Below, piece after piece: positions 25,553-40,227 of a stretch of 45,509 bases of DNA. The position numbers and the translations under genes are program-made. This DNA comes from Azoarcus sp. (GTDB lineage: Bacteria; Pseudomonadota; Gammaproteobacteria; Burkholderiales; Rhodocyclaceae): contig JAISPJ010000103.1 in assembly GCA_031274995.1 (NCBI GenBank), positions 1-45,509 of the forward strand, read 5' to 3'. A model generated the notes under the pieces. The model ran no database searches. It was not told where the DNA came from and saw only the letters and a program-made list of their open reading frames with translations. The stretch's first letter is position 1. Each line of letters begins with the position of its first letter.

Positions 25553-28273
25553 ATGTTTCGCATTCTGCGCAATCCACAGACCATAAAAAAATCTGTCGAT
25601 TTCGTCCTGCGCTTTTTCGCCGCTTTCGCCATTGCCGCCGCGGTCGCTTCCCTCCAGTATCTGCTGTGGCAGACATACGGGCACAGCAACGATACCCCAA
25701 ACGATACTTCCTTCAGTATCAAGGGATTCAGCTACAGCGGCTATCGACGCGGGCAAAGCCCTTTCACCGGGCCACACCCGAACGCGGCCGAACTCGCGCA
25801 GGATTTCGAACTGCTCAGGCAAAAGACCGACAACCTGCGCACATACGGCATCTCCGATCTGCCCGCCATGCTGCAGGAAGCCGGCAAGCACGATTTTCAG
25901 GTAACAGCGGGTATCTGGATTGACAACGACGAAAACCGGAACGAACTCGAAATCAACGCCCTGATCGATGCCGCCAACGAAATGCGCCACATCGAGCGGG
26001 TCATCGTCGGTAACGAGGTGCTGTGGCGCGCGCAGAACGAACACAGGGCCGATCAGGTTTTCAAACGGCTCACCGGTTATCTCGACCAGGTTCGCGCCAG
26101 AACACGCAAACCCGTATCGACCGCCGAACAGTGGCACATCTGGGAAAAATACCCCGAACTCGCCGACCATGTCGATTTCATCACCGTGCACATATTTCCC
26201 TATCACGAAAAAATAGGCATTGCCGATGCCATAGAAAACGTGTTCGAGCGTTATGACCAGATGGCCAGGCTCTTTCCCGGCAAAAAAATCGTCATCGGTG
26301 AAATCGGATGGCCCAATAAAGGCCCGGTGCGCGCCAGTGAAGACCCGATGCGTGATGATGCCGTTCCTTCGGATGAAAACCAGGCCCGTTTCGTGCGCGA
26401 ATTTCTCGCCCATCCGCGCACGCCGATGCTCGATTATTTTTTATTGGAAGCCTTCGACCAGCCCTGGAAAATCGATGCCGAACGTGGCGAAGGCTGGGCT
26501 GGCGCTTACTGGGGCATGTACGACGTCGACCGCCACCTCAAGTATCCGCTCACAGGCTCCATCGAACGCGACCGTTACTGGTCGGCCAAGGCGAGCAACG
26601 CTGCGATCATCGCCTTCCTGCCCATGTTCCTGATGGCCTTCTTCCTCCCGAGCTGGAGCGTCGGCGGCAGGCTGTTCCTCGCCACGATGATCCAGGCATG
26701 TATTTCGATTCTTATCATCGGCCTCAACGTGCCGGCGGAATATTACCTCGTCCCGCAACGGCAACAGCGCGAACTCATCGGGCTGGCCGTCGTCATCAGC
26801 GCAACCTGCCTCACTGTCGCGGTGCTGCTCTCGCACGGGTTCGAGTTCGGTGAAATTCTGTTCAAGCGCCGCTGGCGACGCCGTTTTACGCCACTGCCCC
26901 CTCACCCTTCCGGCAAACAGCCTTTCGTTTCCATTCACCTGGCCTGCCACAATGAACCGCCGGAAATGGTGATTGCCACCCTCGACAGCCTCGCGGCGCT
27001 CGACTATGGCAATTTCGAAGTACTGGTGCTCGACAACAACACCCGCGACGAAGCCCTGTGGCGCCCGCTTGAGAAACGCTGCGCCGAACTGGGGCCGAAA
27101 TTTCATTTCTTCCACCTGATGGACTGGCCCGGTTTCAAGGCTGGCGCGCTCAACTACGGCCTCATGGTGACGGATTCGAGGGCTGAAGCCGTTGGCGTGG
27201 TCGATGCCGACTACGTCGTTTCCCCGGAATGGCTGGCGAGCCTCGTGCCGCACTTCGACAAGGCCGATGTCGCAGTGGTGCAGGCCCCGCAGGCGCACCG
27301 CGACTGGGAACACCAGCCTTTCCGCCGCATGTGCAACTGGGAATTCGATGGTTTCTTCCGCATCGGCATGCACCACCGCAACGAGCGCAATGCGCTCATC
27401 CAGCACGGGACCATGACACTGATACGCCGCCGGGCGCTCGAAGAAGTGGGCGGCTGGTCCGAATGGTGCATCTGCGAAGACACCGAACTGGGTTTTCGGA
27501 TCATCGAAAAAGGCTATGACACCCGCTACGTCGACCACATCCTTGGGCGCGGGCTCACCCCCTCGGACTTTGCCGCGATCAAGAGCCAGCGTTTCCGCTG
27601 GGCCTTCGGCGCAATGCAAATTCTTAAAGCCCACCTGCCAATCATTCTTGGCCGCAGTTCGCTGAATCTTGCGCAACGCTACCACTTCCTCACCGGCTGG
27701 TTCTCCTGGTTCGGCGATGCCCTGCAATTCGTGTTTGCATATGGCAGCCTGCTCTGGACAGCGGGCATTCTCGCCTTCCCCAAGACCTTCAGCCTGCCTG
27801 TCGTGGTGCTGGCTCTGCCCGTGCTCGGTTTCATGGCTTTCAAGGCCGCGCTTGGGCCTATCCTCTACCGCCGCACCATGAATTGCCCCTGGCGTGACAT
27901 TCTTGGAGCATCGATCCTTTCGGTTGGATTGGCGCATGCTGTCGCACGCGGCGTGTTCACCGGCCTCATCAAGAAAAAGGGGGTTTTCGTCGTCACCCCC
28001 AAAGGTTGGAAGGCTAGAGGCGCACTGGCGTTTTTTGGCCCTATCCGTGAAGAACTCGGCATGTTCGTCGCACTCATTCTGGCAATCATGTCACTAGTTT
28101 GGGCACGCGAAACCACAAGCACTGAGGCACGCCTGTGGGCCGGTATTCTTGCCCTGCAATGTATTCCTTACATGGCCTCTGTTGCCTGCCAGATCGCTGC
28201 TTATTTTCCTGAACGCCGCAGGCTGGAACCACCGCCTGAGAGGCTCGAGCCGACATTGCGCGTGCTGCCGTAA
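25553..28273 (+). CDS. Membrane glucan synthase with GH17 and GT2 domains (NdvB-like)
   Basis: The 906-residue membrane protein resembles the NdvB/NdvC-type proteins that build beta-1,3 (cyclic or periplasmic) glucans. After an N-terminal membrane helix (about residues 17-42) comes a periplasmic GH17-like domain (about 55-320) with the proton-donor motif IVGNEVLWR and the nucleophile motif VIGEIGWPNKG. Three or so helices follow. A GT2 domain (about 455-700) then has LVLDNNTRD, VGVVDADYV, ICEDTELG and the QxxRW-type motif SQRFRW. The last part has several more helices. All catalytic signatures of both domains are present. The ATG lacks a clear ribosome site and lies 11 bases after an FNR-type box. 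The exact polymer cannot be read from sequence. Confidence 0.88.
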   Translation: MFRILRNPQTIKKSVDFVLRFFAAFAIAAAVASLQYLLWQTYGHSNDTPNDTSFSIKGFSYSGYRRGQSPFTGPHPNAAELAQDFELLRQKTDNLRTYGISDLPAMLQEAGKHDFQVTAGIWIDNDENRNELEINALIDAANEMRHIERVIVGNEVLWRAQNEHRADQVFKRLTGYLDQVRARTRKPVSTAEQWHIWEKYPELADHVDFITVHIFPYHEKIGIADAIENVFERYDQMARLFPGKKIVIGEIGWPNKGPVRASEDPMRDDAVPSDENQARFVREFLAHPRTPMLDYFLLEAFDQPWKIDAERGEGWAGAYWGMYDVDRHLKYPLTGSIERDRYWSAKASNAAIIAFLPMFLMAFFLPSWSVGGRLFLATMIQACISILIIGLNVPAEYYLVPQRQQRELIGLAVVISATCLTVAVLLSHGFEFGEILFKRRWRRRFTPLPPHPSGKQPFVSIHLACHNEPPEMVIATLDSLAALDYGNFEVLVLDNNTRDEALWRPLEKRCAELGPKFHFFHLMDWPGFKAGALNYGLMVTDSRAEAVGVVDADYVVSPEWLASLVPHFDKADVAVVQAPQAHRDWEHQPFRRMCNWEFDGFFRIGMHHRNERNALIQHGTMTLIRRRALEEVGGWSEWCICEDTELGFRIIEKGYDTRYVDHILGRGLTPSDFAAIKSQRFRWAFGAMQILKAHLPIILGRSSLNLAQRYHFLTGWFSWFGDALQFVFAYGSLLWTAGILAFPKTFSLPVVVLALPVLGFMAFKAALGPILYRRTMNCPWRDILGASILSVGLAHAVARGVFTGLIKKKGVFVVTPKGWKARGALAFFGPIREELGMFVALILAIMSLVWARETTSTEARLWAGILALQCIPYMASVACQIAAYFPERRRLEPPPERLEPTLRVLP

Positions 28274-28301
28274 TCCGTATCGCAACCAATTGCTCCGGTA
28301 G

Positions 28302-29378
28302 ATGAAGAAGATGATGATAAGAAAAGATCGCTTGTACTTCGTACTTTGTGTTTTTCTCACCCTATTGGCGGCAATTTTTGTCATTCTGCTTGTGCTCCCG
28401 AGGGATGAAGCCACATCATCGTCCCCCGGTGACCCGGACATCCCGGACATCCTGAACATACAAAGCAACATACGTGACCACAGCAGCGCAATTCTGCCCA
28501 TTCCCGAACTTTCACCGGAAAAACTCCAGTCCGGCAAGGTTCTGATCGGTGAAAAACTGTTCAATGATCCCAGGCTCTCGGGCGATGGCACAGTTTCCTG
28601 CGCGACTTGCCACGACCTTTCGCGCAACGGTGCCGATGGGCGCAAACTTTCAGTTGGCGTAGGCAATGCGCTCGGCAATCTCAACGCGCCCACCGTGTTC
28701 AATTCGGTATTCAATTTCCGCCAGTTCTGGGATGGACGCGCCGACACCCTTTTCGATCAGGTTTCCGGCCCGCTGACAAACATCGCCGAAATGGCAAGCA
28801 ACTGGACAATCGCTGTGCGCCGGGTTTCGGAAAGCGAAGAATACCGCAAGGCATTCGATCATGAATACAACGGCGAAATCAGCGAAAAAACCATCACGGA
28901 AGCTATCGTGAGTTTTGAAAGCACCCTGATCACCCCCAATTCGCCATTCGACCGTTTTCTCAATGGCGACACCACGGCTATCAGCGATGAGTCCAAGGAA
29001 GGCTACAGGCGCTTCACCAATTTCGGCTGCATCAGTTGTCATCAGGGGATCAATATCGGAGGCAATTTCTTCCAGCATTTCGGCATCATAGGCAACTATT
29101 TCGTTGATCGCGGCAACCCTGCCAAGACCGACCTGGGCCGTTACAACATCACGGGACAGGAAAAAGACCGCTATGTCTTCAAGGTACCGGGACTGCGCAA
29201 TGTCGCCGTGACTGCGCCTTATTTCCACGATGGCAGCGCCGACACACTCGACCAGGCCGTTATTATCATGGGGCGCTACCAACTTGGGCGCGAACTGTCC
29301 GAAGAAGACCGCCGCTATATTATCGCCTTTCTTGAAAGCCTGACCGGGGAATACCGGGGAGAGCGGTTGAAACCATGA
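28302..29378 (+). CDS. Dihaem cytochrome c peroxidase family protein
   Basis: This protein is of the bacterial CcpA/MauG type: periplasmic enzymes that reduce hydrogen peroxide or oxidise proteins using two c-type haems. The 358-residue product has an N-terminal membrane anchor or uncleaved signal (about residues 11-33) and two haem sites, SCATCH and GCISCH. KLFNDPRLSGDGTVSC, FNSVFNFRQFWDGRA and VPGLRNVAVTAPYFHDGS are typical of the peroxidase branch. It follows the glucan synthase by 28 bases and its stop overlaps the next start (ATGA). Which branch, true peroxidase or a MauG-like oxidant, is open. Confidence 0.9.
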   Translation: MKKMMIRKDRLYFVLCVFLTLLAAIFVILLVLPRDEATSSSPGDPDIPDILNIQSNIRDHSSAILPIPELSPEKLQSGKVLIGEKLFNDPRLSGDGTVSCATCHDLSRNGADGRKLSVGVGNALGNLNAPTVFNSVFNFRQFWDGRADTLFDQVSGPLTNIAEMASNWTIAVRRVSESEEYRKAFDHEYNGEISEKTITEAIVSFESTLITPNSPFDRFLNGDTTAISDESKEGYRRFTNFGCISCHQGINIGGNFFQHFGIIGNYFVDRGNPAKTDLGRYNITGQEKDRYVFKVPGLRNVAVTAPYFHDGSADTLDQAVIIMGRYQLGRELSEEDRRYIIAFLESLTGEYRGERLKP

Positions 29379-32047
29379 ACTCCGCCGATTGTCCCCCCGT
29401 GGGCACGGCATCCCCCGGCCGCGCGCCCCATGAGCCTCCCCAAGAATCCCTTGCGCCTGCGCGCGGGTTGTCTTTCAGCGAACTCGCGCGTAGTTTTGTT
29501 GTTGTATCAATCATTGCCGCCTCACTGTTCTGGACGTTCACCAGCGCGGATATCGTTTCGGTTCCCGAACTCCGGCACTACTCGCGCATACTTCGCAGTT
29601 TCCGTCAGGTTGACGCCCAGACTGCCGCCGATGTCCTGTCTATTTCTTTTGAACTTCACAAAAACTACGACACCATTTCACAGGACGTCAACCACATCAA
29701 TACCCTGTTCAGGCAGCTTCGCTCTCCCCCGGGTTTCCTGTCCGAGAGCGATACCGGGCAAATCCTTTACCATGTTGATAAGCTTGGTCGGCTGCTACAG
29801 GCGAAACACGACCACATCGGAACCTTCGTACGGGAAAGCGCGGTATTGCGCAACTCCGTCCGCTATTTCCCGACTGCGATCAAAAACCTGGCCGACTCGT
29901 CCTGCCCCCCGCGCTTGTGCTCCGACCTCACCGTCCTGAGCAACAATGTAATGACCTTCCTGGTGACGGACAATGAAGAATTGCTGCCGGTCATATCCGG
30001 GCATATCAAATCCATCAGGCGCGAAAACGCCAATCTGCCGCCCCATTTCGTGCAAGGATTAAACAATGTGCTTGACCACATTGATATTGTGATAAAAACC
30101 AAGCAGATCGTGGACTCAAAACTGCATGAAATCGCCCAAGTCCCCACAGATGCCGAAGCCGAAAAAGTCATCCACGCATACAGCATCGGCCATGAGAACG
30201 CGGTAAACCGCGCCCGCTTCTACCGTACGCTGCTTTTCGCTTCCGCACTTCTGCTCACCCTTTACCTGGCGCTGCTCTTCACCCGCCTGAGCCGTACCAC
30301 CCAGGCTTTGCGGAAATCCAACCACGACCTTAAACAACACATCTACGAACTGCACAACACCCAGTCCAATCTCAAACTCTACGCCACCCTCTTCAACAGC
30401 GCGGCTGAAGGCATGGTCATCACCGATGCCAACACCCGTATCCTGCTCGCCAACCCGGCGTTTACCACCATTACCGGCTACGATGTTGAAGAAATACGGA
30501 CATGTTCACCATCGCTGCTCAGTTCCGGCCGACAAAGCAGATCTTTCTATCAGAATATGTGGAAAATCATAGGAAAGCGCGGTAAATGGCAGGGTGAAAT
30601 CTGGAACCGCCGCAAAAATGGAGAAATGTATCCCGAATGGCTGTCGATCACCGCGGTCTTTAACAGCACAGGCGACGTCACCCATTACATCGGCGTGTTC
30701 TCCGACATCACCGAGCGCAAGAAAAACGAGGCCCACATCCGGCACCTCTCGCTGCACGACCCCCTCACCAACCTGCCAAACCGCCTGTTGATGCAGGAAA
30801 GGCTCAACGAAGCCCTCGTCCAGTCGCAACGCATCAACAGCCATACCGCCGTGCTGTTCGTCAACCTCGACCGCTTCCGCAACATCAACGACACTTTGGG
30901 CAACGAACTGGGCGACGCCTTGCTCCAGCAGGTCGCCCACCGGAGCCAATCCCTGTTGCGGGACACTGATACCGTCTCCCGCCTCGGCAGCGATGAATTC
31001 GTTTTCATTCTGCCCGACGTCGATCGGCCGCAAAATGTCGCCAGCATTGCACGGAAACTTCTCATCAGCGTCAATCGCCCCTACCTGCTTGGCGGGCACG
31101 ACATCACCATCACCGCCAGCATCGGCATCGCCCTCTCCGACGCCGACGGCAAAACAGCAGCGGAATTGCTGCGCAACGCAGATGCCGCCATGAGCCGCGC
31201 CAAGGAAGATGGCCGCAACAACTTCCGTTTTTATTCCACCGACATGAATATCGCCTCCCTCGGCGACCTGCTGCTCGAAAACCAGTTGCGCAATGCCATC
31301 AAATACAACGAACTCGAGATTTTTTACCAGCCCAAGATCGATTCCCGTACCGGCATCATGCAAAGTGCCGAGGCTCTCCTTCGCTGGCAGCATCCCAAAC
31401 AGGGCTTGATCCAGCCTAGTCGCTTCATTCGTCTGGCTGAAGAATCCGGCCTCATCATTTCCATCGGCACGTGGGTGCTGCGCACCGTCTGTCGACAAAT
31501 CCACGTATGGCGGGAAGCCGGACTGCCCGTCGTGCCGATTGCAGTCAACCTGTCGGCACAGCAATTCCTGCAAAGCGATCTATCGACGCTGGTCAGCGAC
31601 AGCCTGAAGGCTGACGATATCGACCCCGGCCTGCTTGAACTCGAACTCACTGAATCCGTGTTGATACGAAACGTCGAACGCACCATTGACATCCTTTCCA
31701 ATCTGCGCCAAATGGGAATAAGCCTTTCCATCGACGACTTCGGAACCGGCTATTCATCGCTGTCGTATCTCAAGCAGTTTAAAGTCAACCTGCTCAAGAT
31801 CGACAAGAGTTTCATCGCGGACATTCAAGACACCAATACCGGCGGCACGATTGCCATCGCAATTATCGGGCTGGCCCACGCCCTCGGCATCAAGGTTATC
31901 GCAGAAGGCGTGGAAACCGAAGAGCAGCGCCGCTTCCTGCTCGATCACGGTTGCGATTTATTCCAGGGCTATCTTTTCAGCCACCCCGTTCCTGCCGTCG
32001 ATTTCGCTCAAAAGCTCGCGGGCTTAAAAAACACCCCGGAAGGCTGA
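29375..32047 (+). CDS. DAHL-PAS-GGDEF-EAL membrane c-di-GMP enzyme
   Basis: The 890-residue sensor has membrane helix 1 at about residues 37-58, then an all-helical periplasmic domain (about 60-275) whose early D...VL...L..NYD pattern fits the DAHL ligand-binding family. Helix 2 lies at about 287-307. A PAS domain follows (FNSAAEGMVITDANTRILLA), then GGDEF and EAL domains. The GGDEF signature is altered to GSDEF (SRLGSDEFVFIL). The EAL domain keeps EALLRW, the acidic DDFGTGYSSL and EGVET, so phosphodiesterase activity is the safer prediction. It overlaps the peroxidase gene by 4 bases, so the two are surely co-expressed, perhaps linking redox or glucan state to c-di-GMP. Confidence 0.88.
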   Translation: MNSADCPPVGTASPGRAPHEPPQESLAPARGLSFSELARSFVVVSIIAASLFWTFTSADIVSVPELRHYSRILRSFRQVDAQTAADVLSISFELHKNYDTISQDVNHINTLFRQLRSPPGFLSESDTGQILYHVDKLGRLLQAKHDHIGTFVRESAVLRNSVRYFPTAIKNLADSSCPPRLCSDLTVLSNNVMTFLVTDNEELLPVISGHIKSIRRENANLPPHFVQGLNNVLDHIDIVIKTKQIVDSKLHEIAQVPTDAEAEKVIHAYSIGHENAVNRARFYRTLLFASALLLTLYLALLFTRLSRTTQALRKSNHDLKQHIYELHNTQSNLKLYATLFNSAAEGMVITDANTRILLANPAFTTITGYDVEEIRTCSPSLLSSGRQSRSFYQNMWKIIGKRGKWQGEIWNRRKNGEMYPEWLSITAVFNSTGDVTHYIGVFSDITERKKNEAHIRHLSLHDPLTNLPNRLLMQERLNEALVQSQRINSHTAVLFVNLDRFRNINDTLGNELGDALLQQVAHRSQSLLRDTDTVSRLGSDEFVFILPDVDRPQNVASIARKLLISVNRPYLLGGHDITITASIGIALSDADGKTAAELLRNADAAMSRAKEDGRNNFRFYSTDMNIASLGDLLLENQLRNAIKYNELEIFYQPKIDSRTGIMQSAEALLRWQHPKQGLIQPSRFIRLAEESGLIISIGTWVLRTVCRQIHVWREAGLPVVPIAVNLSAQQFLQSDLSTLVSDSLKADDIDPGLLELELTESVLIRNVERTIDILSNLRQMGISLSIDDFGTGYSSLSYLKQFKVNLLKIDKSFIADIQDTNTGGTIAIAIIGLAHALGIKVIAEGVETEEQRRFLLDHGCDLFQGYLFSHPVPAVDFAQKLAGLKNTPEG

Positions 32048-32116
32048 GTCGGCTGTTCAGGCACAATCCCGTTTAATATTCGCCTTTTTACAGCCAGCAG
32101 CACCGAGACTCATCCA

Positions 32117-33781
<1,665 letters not shown>

Positions 33782-33826
33782 CAAACACTCATCACGGACG
33801 CCCACTCACCCCCGCCGGAGATCATC

Positions 33827-34666
33827 ATGGCTTTCACCTTCCGTTCGTTACGCGCTGCTTTTCTCCTGCTGGCGATAGCCGCAGTGACCGTATCCGTCAC
33901 CCCGGCGGCACACTCCGATAAAGCTGAAGCGCGCAAAGGCGTTGCAGCGAAATGCGCCAAACAGGCCAAGGCGCACAAAACCACTAAAACGGAACAGGCC
34001 AACGCAGCCAGGGTGCGCAAGAACGTTGCGGCTTTCCTCGACGTGCCTGAATCGACAGTGGAATGGGTAACACGTATCCCGCAAGGCAGGCTTTATGAAG
34101 TCGTGCTTACAAACGGCGAATTGTTCTACACCGACAAAGCGGTGAGTTTCTTCATCATCGGTAATATCATCGACGTTGGGACGCGGCAAAATTTAACCGG
34201 CGAACGTCTCGACAAACTCTCCCGCATCGATTTCGGGTCCCTGCCTCTGGAACAGGCGATCAAGCGCGTTGCCGGCAACGGCCAGCGGGTCGTCGTGACG
34301 TTCGAAGACCCCAATTGCGGTTACTGCAAACGTTTGGGCGCGGAGTTGCAAAAGCTCAAGGACGTCACCATCTACACGTTTCTCTACCCGATGCTTTTGG
34401 ACGATTCCATGACAAAATCGCGCCATGTCTGGTGCGCAAAAGACAAAGCCGCTACCTGGACGGCATGGATCGTCGACGGCAAAACACCGGAAGCACTCAG
34501 TTGCGATAGCAGCGCTATTGACCGCAACATGGAACTGGGCAGGAAATTGCGCATAAGCGGCTCACCCGTCCTGTTCTTTGCCAACGGCACACGTATTGTC
34601 GGCTACCGCAGTGCTTCAGATCTGGAACAGATATTGGCGGAGATTCACGCCAGCGCAGGCAAGTAA
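33827..34666 (+). CDS. DsbC-like periplasmic disulfide isomerase
   Basis: This is a secreted thioredoxin-fold protein of 279 residues. A signal peptide (about residues 1-30, ending near PAAHS) is followed by an unusually Lys/Ala-rich stretch (31-65) with one extra Cys. Then come a DsbC-type dimerisation domain (about 68-135) and a thioredoxin domain with active site CGYC (FEDPNCGYCKRL) and cis-proline loop SGSPVLFF. DsbC isomerises wrong disulfides after reduction by DsbD. The start has GGAG six bases upstream. DsbG or another DsbC paralogue is possible, and the Lys-rich segment is not typical of E. coli DsbC. Confidence 0.85.
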   Translation: MAFTFRSLRAAFLLLAIAAVTVSVTPAAHSDKAEARKGVAAKCAKQAKAHKTTKTEQANAARVRKNVAAFLDVPESTVEWVTRIPQGRLYEVVLTNGELFYTDKAVSFFIIGNIIDVGTRQNLTGERLDKLSRIDFGSLPLEQAIKRVAGNGQRVVVTFEDPNCGYCKRLGAELQKLKDVTIYTFLYPMLLDDSMTKSRHVWCAKDKAATWTAWIVDGKTPEALSCDSSAIDRNMELGRKLRISGSPVLFFANGTRIVGYRSASDLEQILAEIHASAGK

Positions 34667-34748
34667 GGCAGGAGGGCATACTGCTGCTGCCCACAGGGGC
34701 CGATGTTAGAATCCAGGCTGCCCCCTTTTCTGACCAGATAGCCCGGCC

Positions 34749-35969
34749 ATGCCCTCCCCCGAAAGTAACGCGATGAGTCCCGCCGAGCGGCGCGCGGGGG
34801 TGAGCCTCTCGGCCATTTTCGCCCTGCGCATGCTCGGGCTGTTCCTGATCCTGCCTGTGTTCGCCGTGCACGCGCCCACCATTGCGGGCGGTGACAACAC
34901 GATCCTCGTCGGTTTGGCGATGGGTGCCTACGCGCTCACACAAACGTTTCTGCAAATCCTCTTCGGCATGGCCTCGGATCGGTACGGGCGCAAACCGGTG
35001 ATTCTTTTCGGACTGGCGCTGTTCGTGGCCGGCAGCGCCGTAGCGGCGCTCGCTACCCACATTTACGTCATTATCGCCGGGCGTGTTCTTCAGGGATCGG
35101 GCGCAATCTCGGCGGCAGTCACGGCGCTGGCCGCCGACCTCACGCGCGATCAGCACCGCACCAAGATCATGGCAATGATCGGATCGAGCATCGGGCTGAT
35201 GTTTGCCTTCTCGATGGTTGCCGCACCGCTGCTCTACGCCGTCGTTGGCATGTCCGGCATTTTCTGGCTCACCGCCGTGCTGGCTCTCGGCGCAATGGCG
35301 TTGACGATCTGGGTCGTGCCCGCCGCGCCGGCCATACAAGCCGCGCCAACCCGCACGGACGGTGTCCTCCGCGACATCCTGCGCCACAGATCGCTGATGC
35401 GCCTCAATTTTGGGGTCTTTACCCTGCACTTCATCCAGATGATGATGTGGATCACCTTGCCCACGGCGATCAAAACACATGGCGGCCTGCCTGTTGCCGA
35501 ACACTGGAAAGTCTACCTGCCAGCGGTGCTGCTTGCCTTCGCCGTCATGATTCCGGCCATCATCGCCGCCGAGCGGGGCGGGCGTTTCAAGCTCGTTTAT
35601 ACTGCCTCGGTGGCCCTGCTCGCGTTCGTTCAACCCGGGCTTTACGCATGGGCGGGCAATATCTGGCTCACTGTTTTATGGCTCACCTTCTTTTTCATTG
35701 CTTTCAACATACTCGAAGCCATGCAACCGTCATTGATTTCACGTATAGTATCACCTGAAATCAAGGGAGCGGCTCTCGGCGTATACAACACATTGCAATC
35801 CGTCGGGATTTTTCTTGGTTCCTTCATTGGCGGCTGGATACTCAGGCATTTCAACGAGTCCGCCGTCGGCTGGTGCTGCGGCGCGGCGGCCCTGTCATGG
35901 CTGGCACTCACTATAGCCTGCCCGTTGTCACCGCCACCCAAGGCCGCGCCTGCCCGCTGCCAGACATGA
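34749..35969 (+). CDS. Major facilitator superfamily transporter (YajR/drug-efflux-like)
   Basis: This inner-membrane carrier of 406 residues has about 12 hydrophobic segments. The loop 2-3 signature is GMASDRYGRKPV. The N-terminal half reads AIFALRMLGLFLILPVFAVH, close to YajR-like proton antiporters, but the extra C-terminal cytoplasmic domain of E. coli YajR is absent. The substrate is unknown. The order MFS then ssb is common in Betaproteobacteria, usually with uvrA beyond; uvrA is not seen here, where a DsbC-like gene takes that place. An in-frame ATG at codon 9 is an alternative start. Confidence 0.88.
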   Translation: MPSPESNAMSPAERRAGVSLSAIFALRMLGLFLILPVFAVHAPTIAGGDNTILVGLAMGAYALTQTFLQILFGMASDRYGRKPVILFGLALFVAGSAVAALATHIYVIIAGRVLQGSGAISAAVTALAADLTRDQHRTKIMAMIGSSIGLMFAFSMVAAPLLYAVVGMSGIFWLTAVLALGAMALTIWVVPAAPAIQAAPTRTDGVLRDILRHRSLMRLNFGVFTLHFIQMMMWITLPTAIKTHGGLPVAEHWKVYLPAVLLAFAVMIPAIIAAERGGRFKLVYTASVALLAFVQPGLYAWAGNIWLTVLWLTFFFIAFNILEAMQPSLISRIVSPEIKGAALGVYNTLQSVGIFLGSFIGGWILRHFNESAVGWCCGAAALSWLALTIACPLSPPPKAAPARCQT

Positions 35970-36005
35970 TTTACTTACACTCAAACGCACATACAGGAGA
36001 ATCGC

Positions 36006-36476
36006 ATGGCATCCGTCAATAAAGTCATCCTCGTCGGCAACCTGGGGCGTGACCCGGAAATCCGCTACATGACCAATGGCGACGCGGTCTGCAACGTCAA
36101 CCTCGCCACGACCGAAAGCTGGAACGACAAAGCAAGCGGCGAGCGCCGCGAGATCACGGAATGGCACCGCATCGTGCTCTACCGCAAACTGGCGGAAATT
36201 GCCGGGCAATACCTGAAAAAAGGCTCCCAGGCCTATTTCGAGGGCCGGCTGCGCACCCGAAAATGGCAGGACAAGGACGGCACGGATCGTTACACCACCG
36301 AGATCGAAGCATCGGAAATGAAAATGCTCGGCCGCCGGGAAGGCGGCGGCGACGCGCCGATGCCACGCGACAATCAGGCTGCCGTCCCCGATAGCCGCCA
36401 GGCTCCGGCAGGCGACAAATCCCCGCCGGGCGATTCCGGCGGATTCGGCAATTTCGACGACGATATTCCGTTTTGA
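36006..36476 (+). CDS. ssb: Single-stranded DNA-binding protein
   Basis: SSB coats single-stranded DNA in replication, repair and recombination. The 156-residue product has the OB-fold start [22 protein letters not shown] and the conserved [14 protein letters not shown] Gly/Pro-rich disordered tail ends in the acidic partner-binding tip DDDIPF. AGGAG precedes the ATG. The stop codon comes 11 bases before the favoured metH start, and a TTG in the metH frame overlaps it. Confidence 0.97.
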   Translation: MASVNKVILVGNLGRDPEIRYMTNGDAVCNVNLATTESWNDKASGERREITEWHRIVLYRKLAEIAGQYLKKGSQAYFEGRLRTRKWQDKDGTDRYTTEIEASEMKMLGRREGGGDAPMPRDNQAAVPDSRQAPAGDKSPPGDSGGFGNFDDDIPF

Positions 36477-36487
36477 ACAAAGCGCGG

Positions 36488-40219
<3,732 letters not shown>

Positions 40220-40227
40220 TCAGCCAA

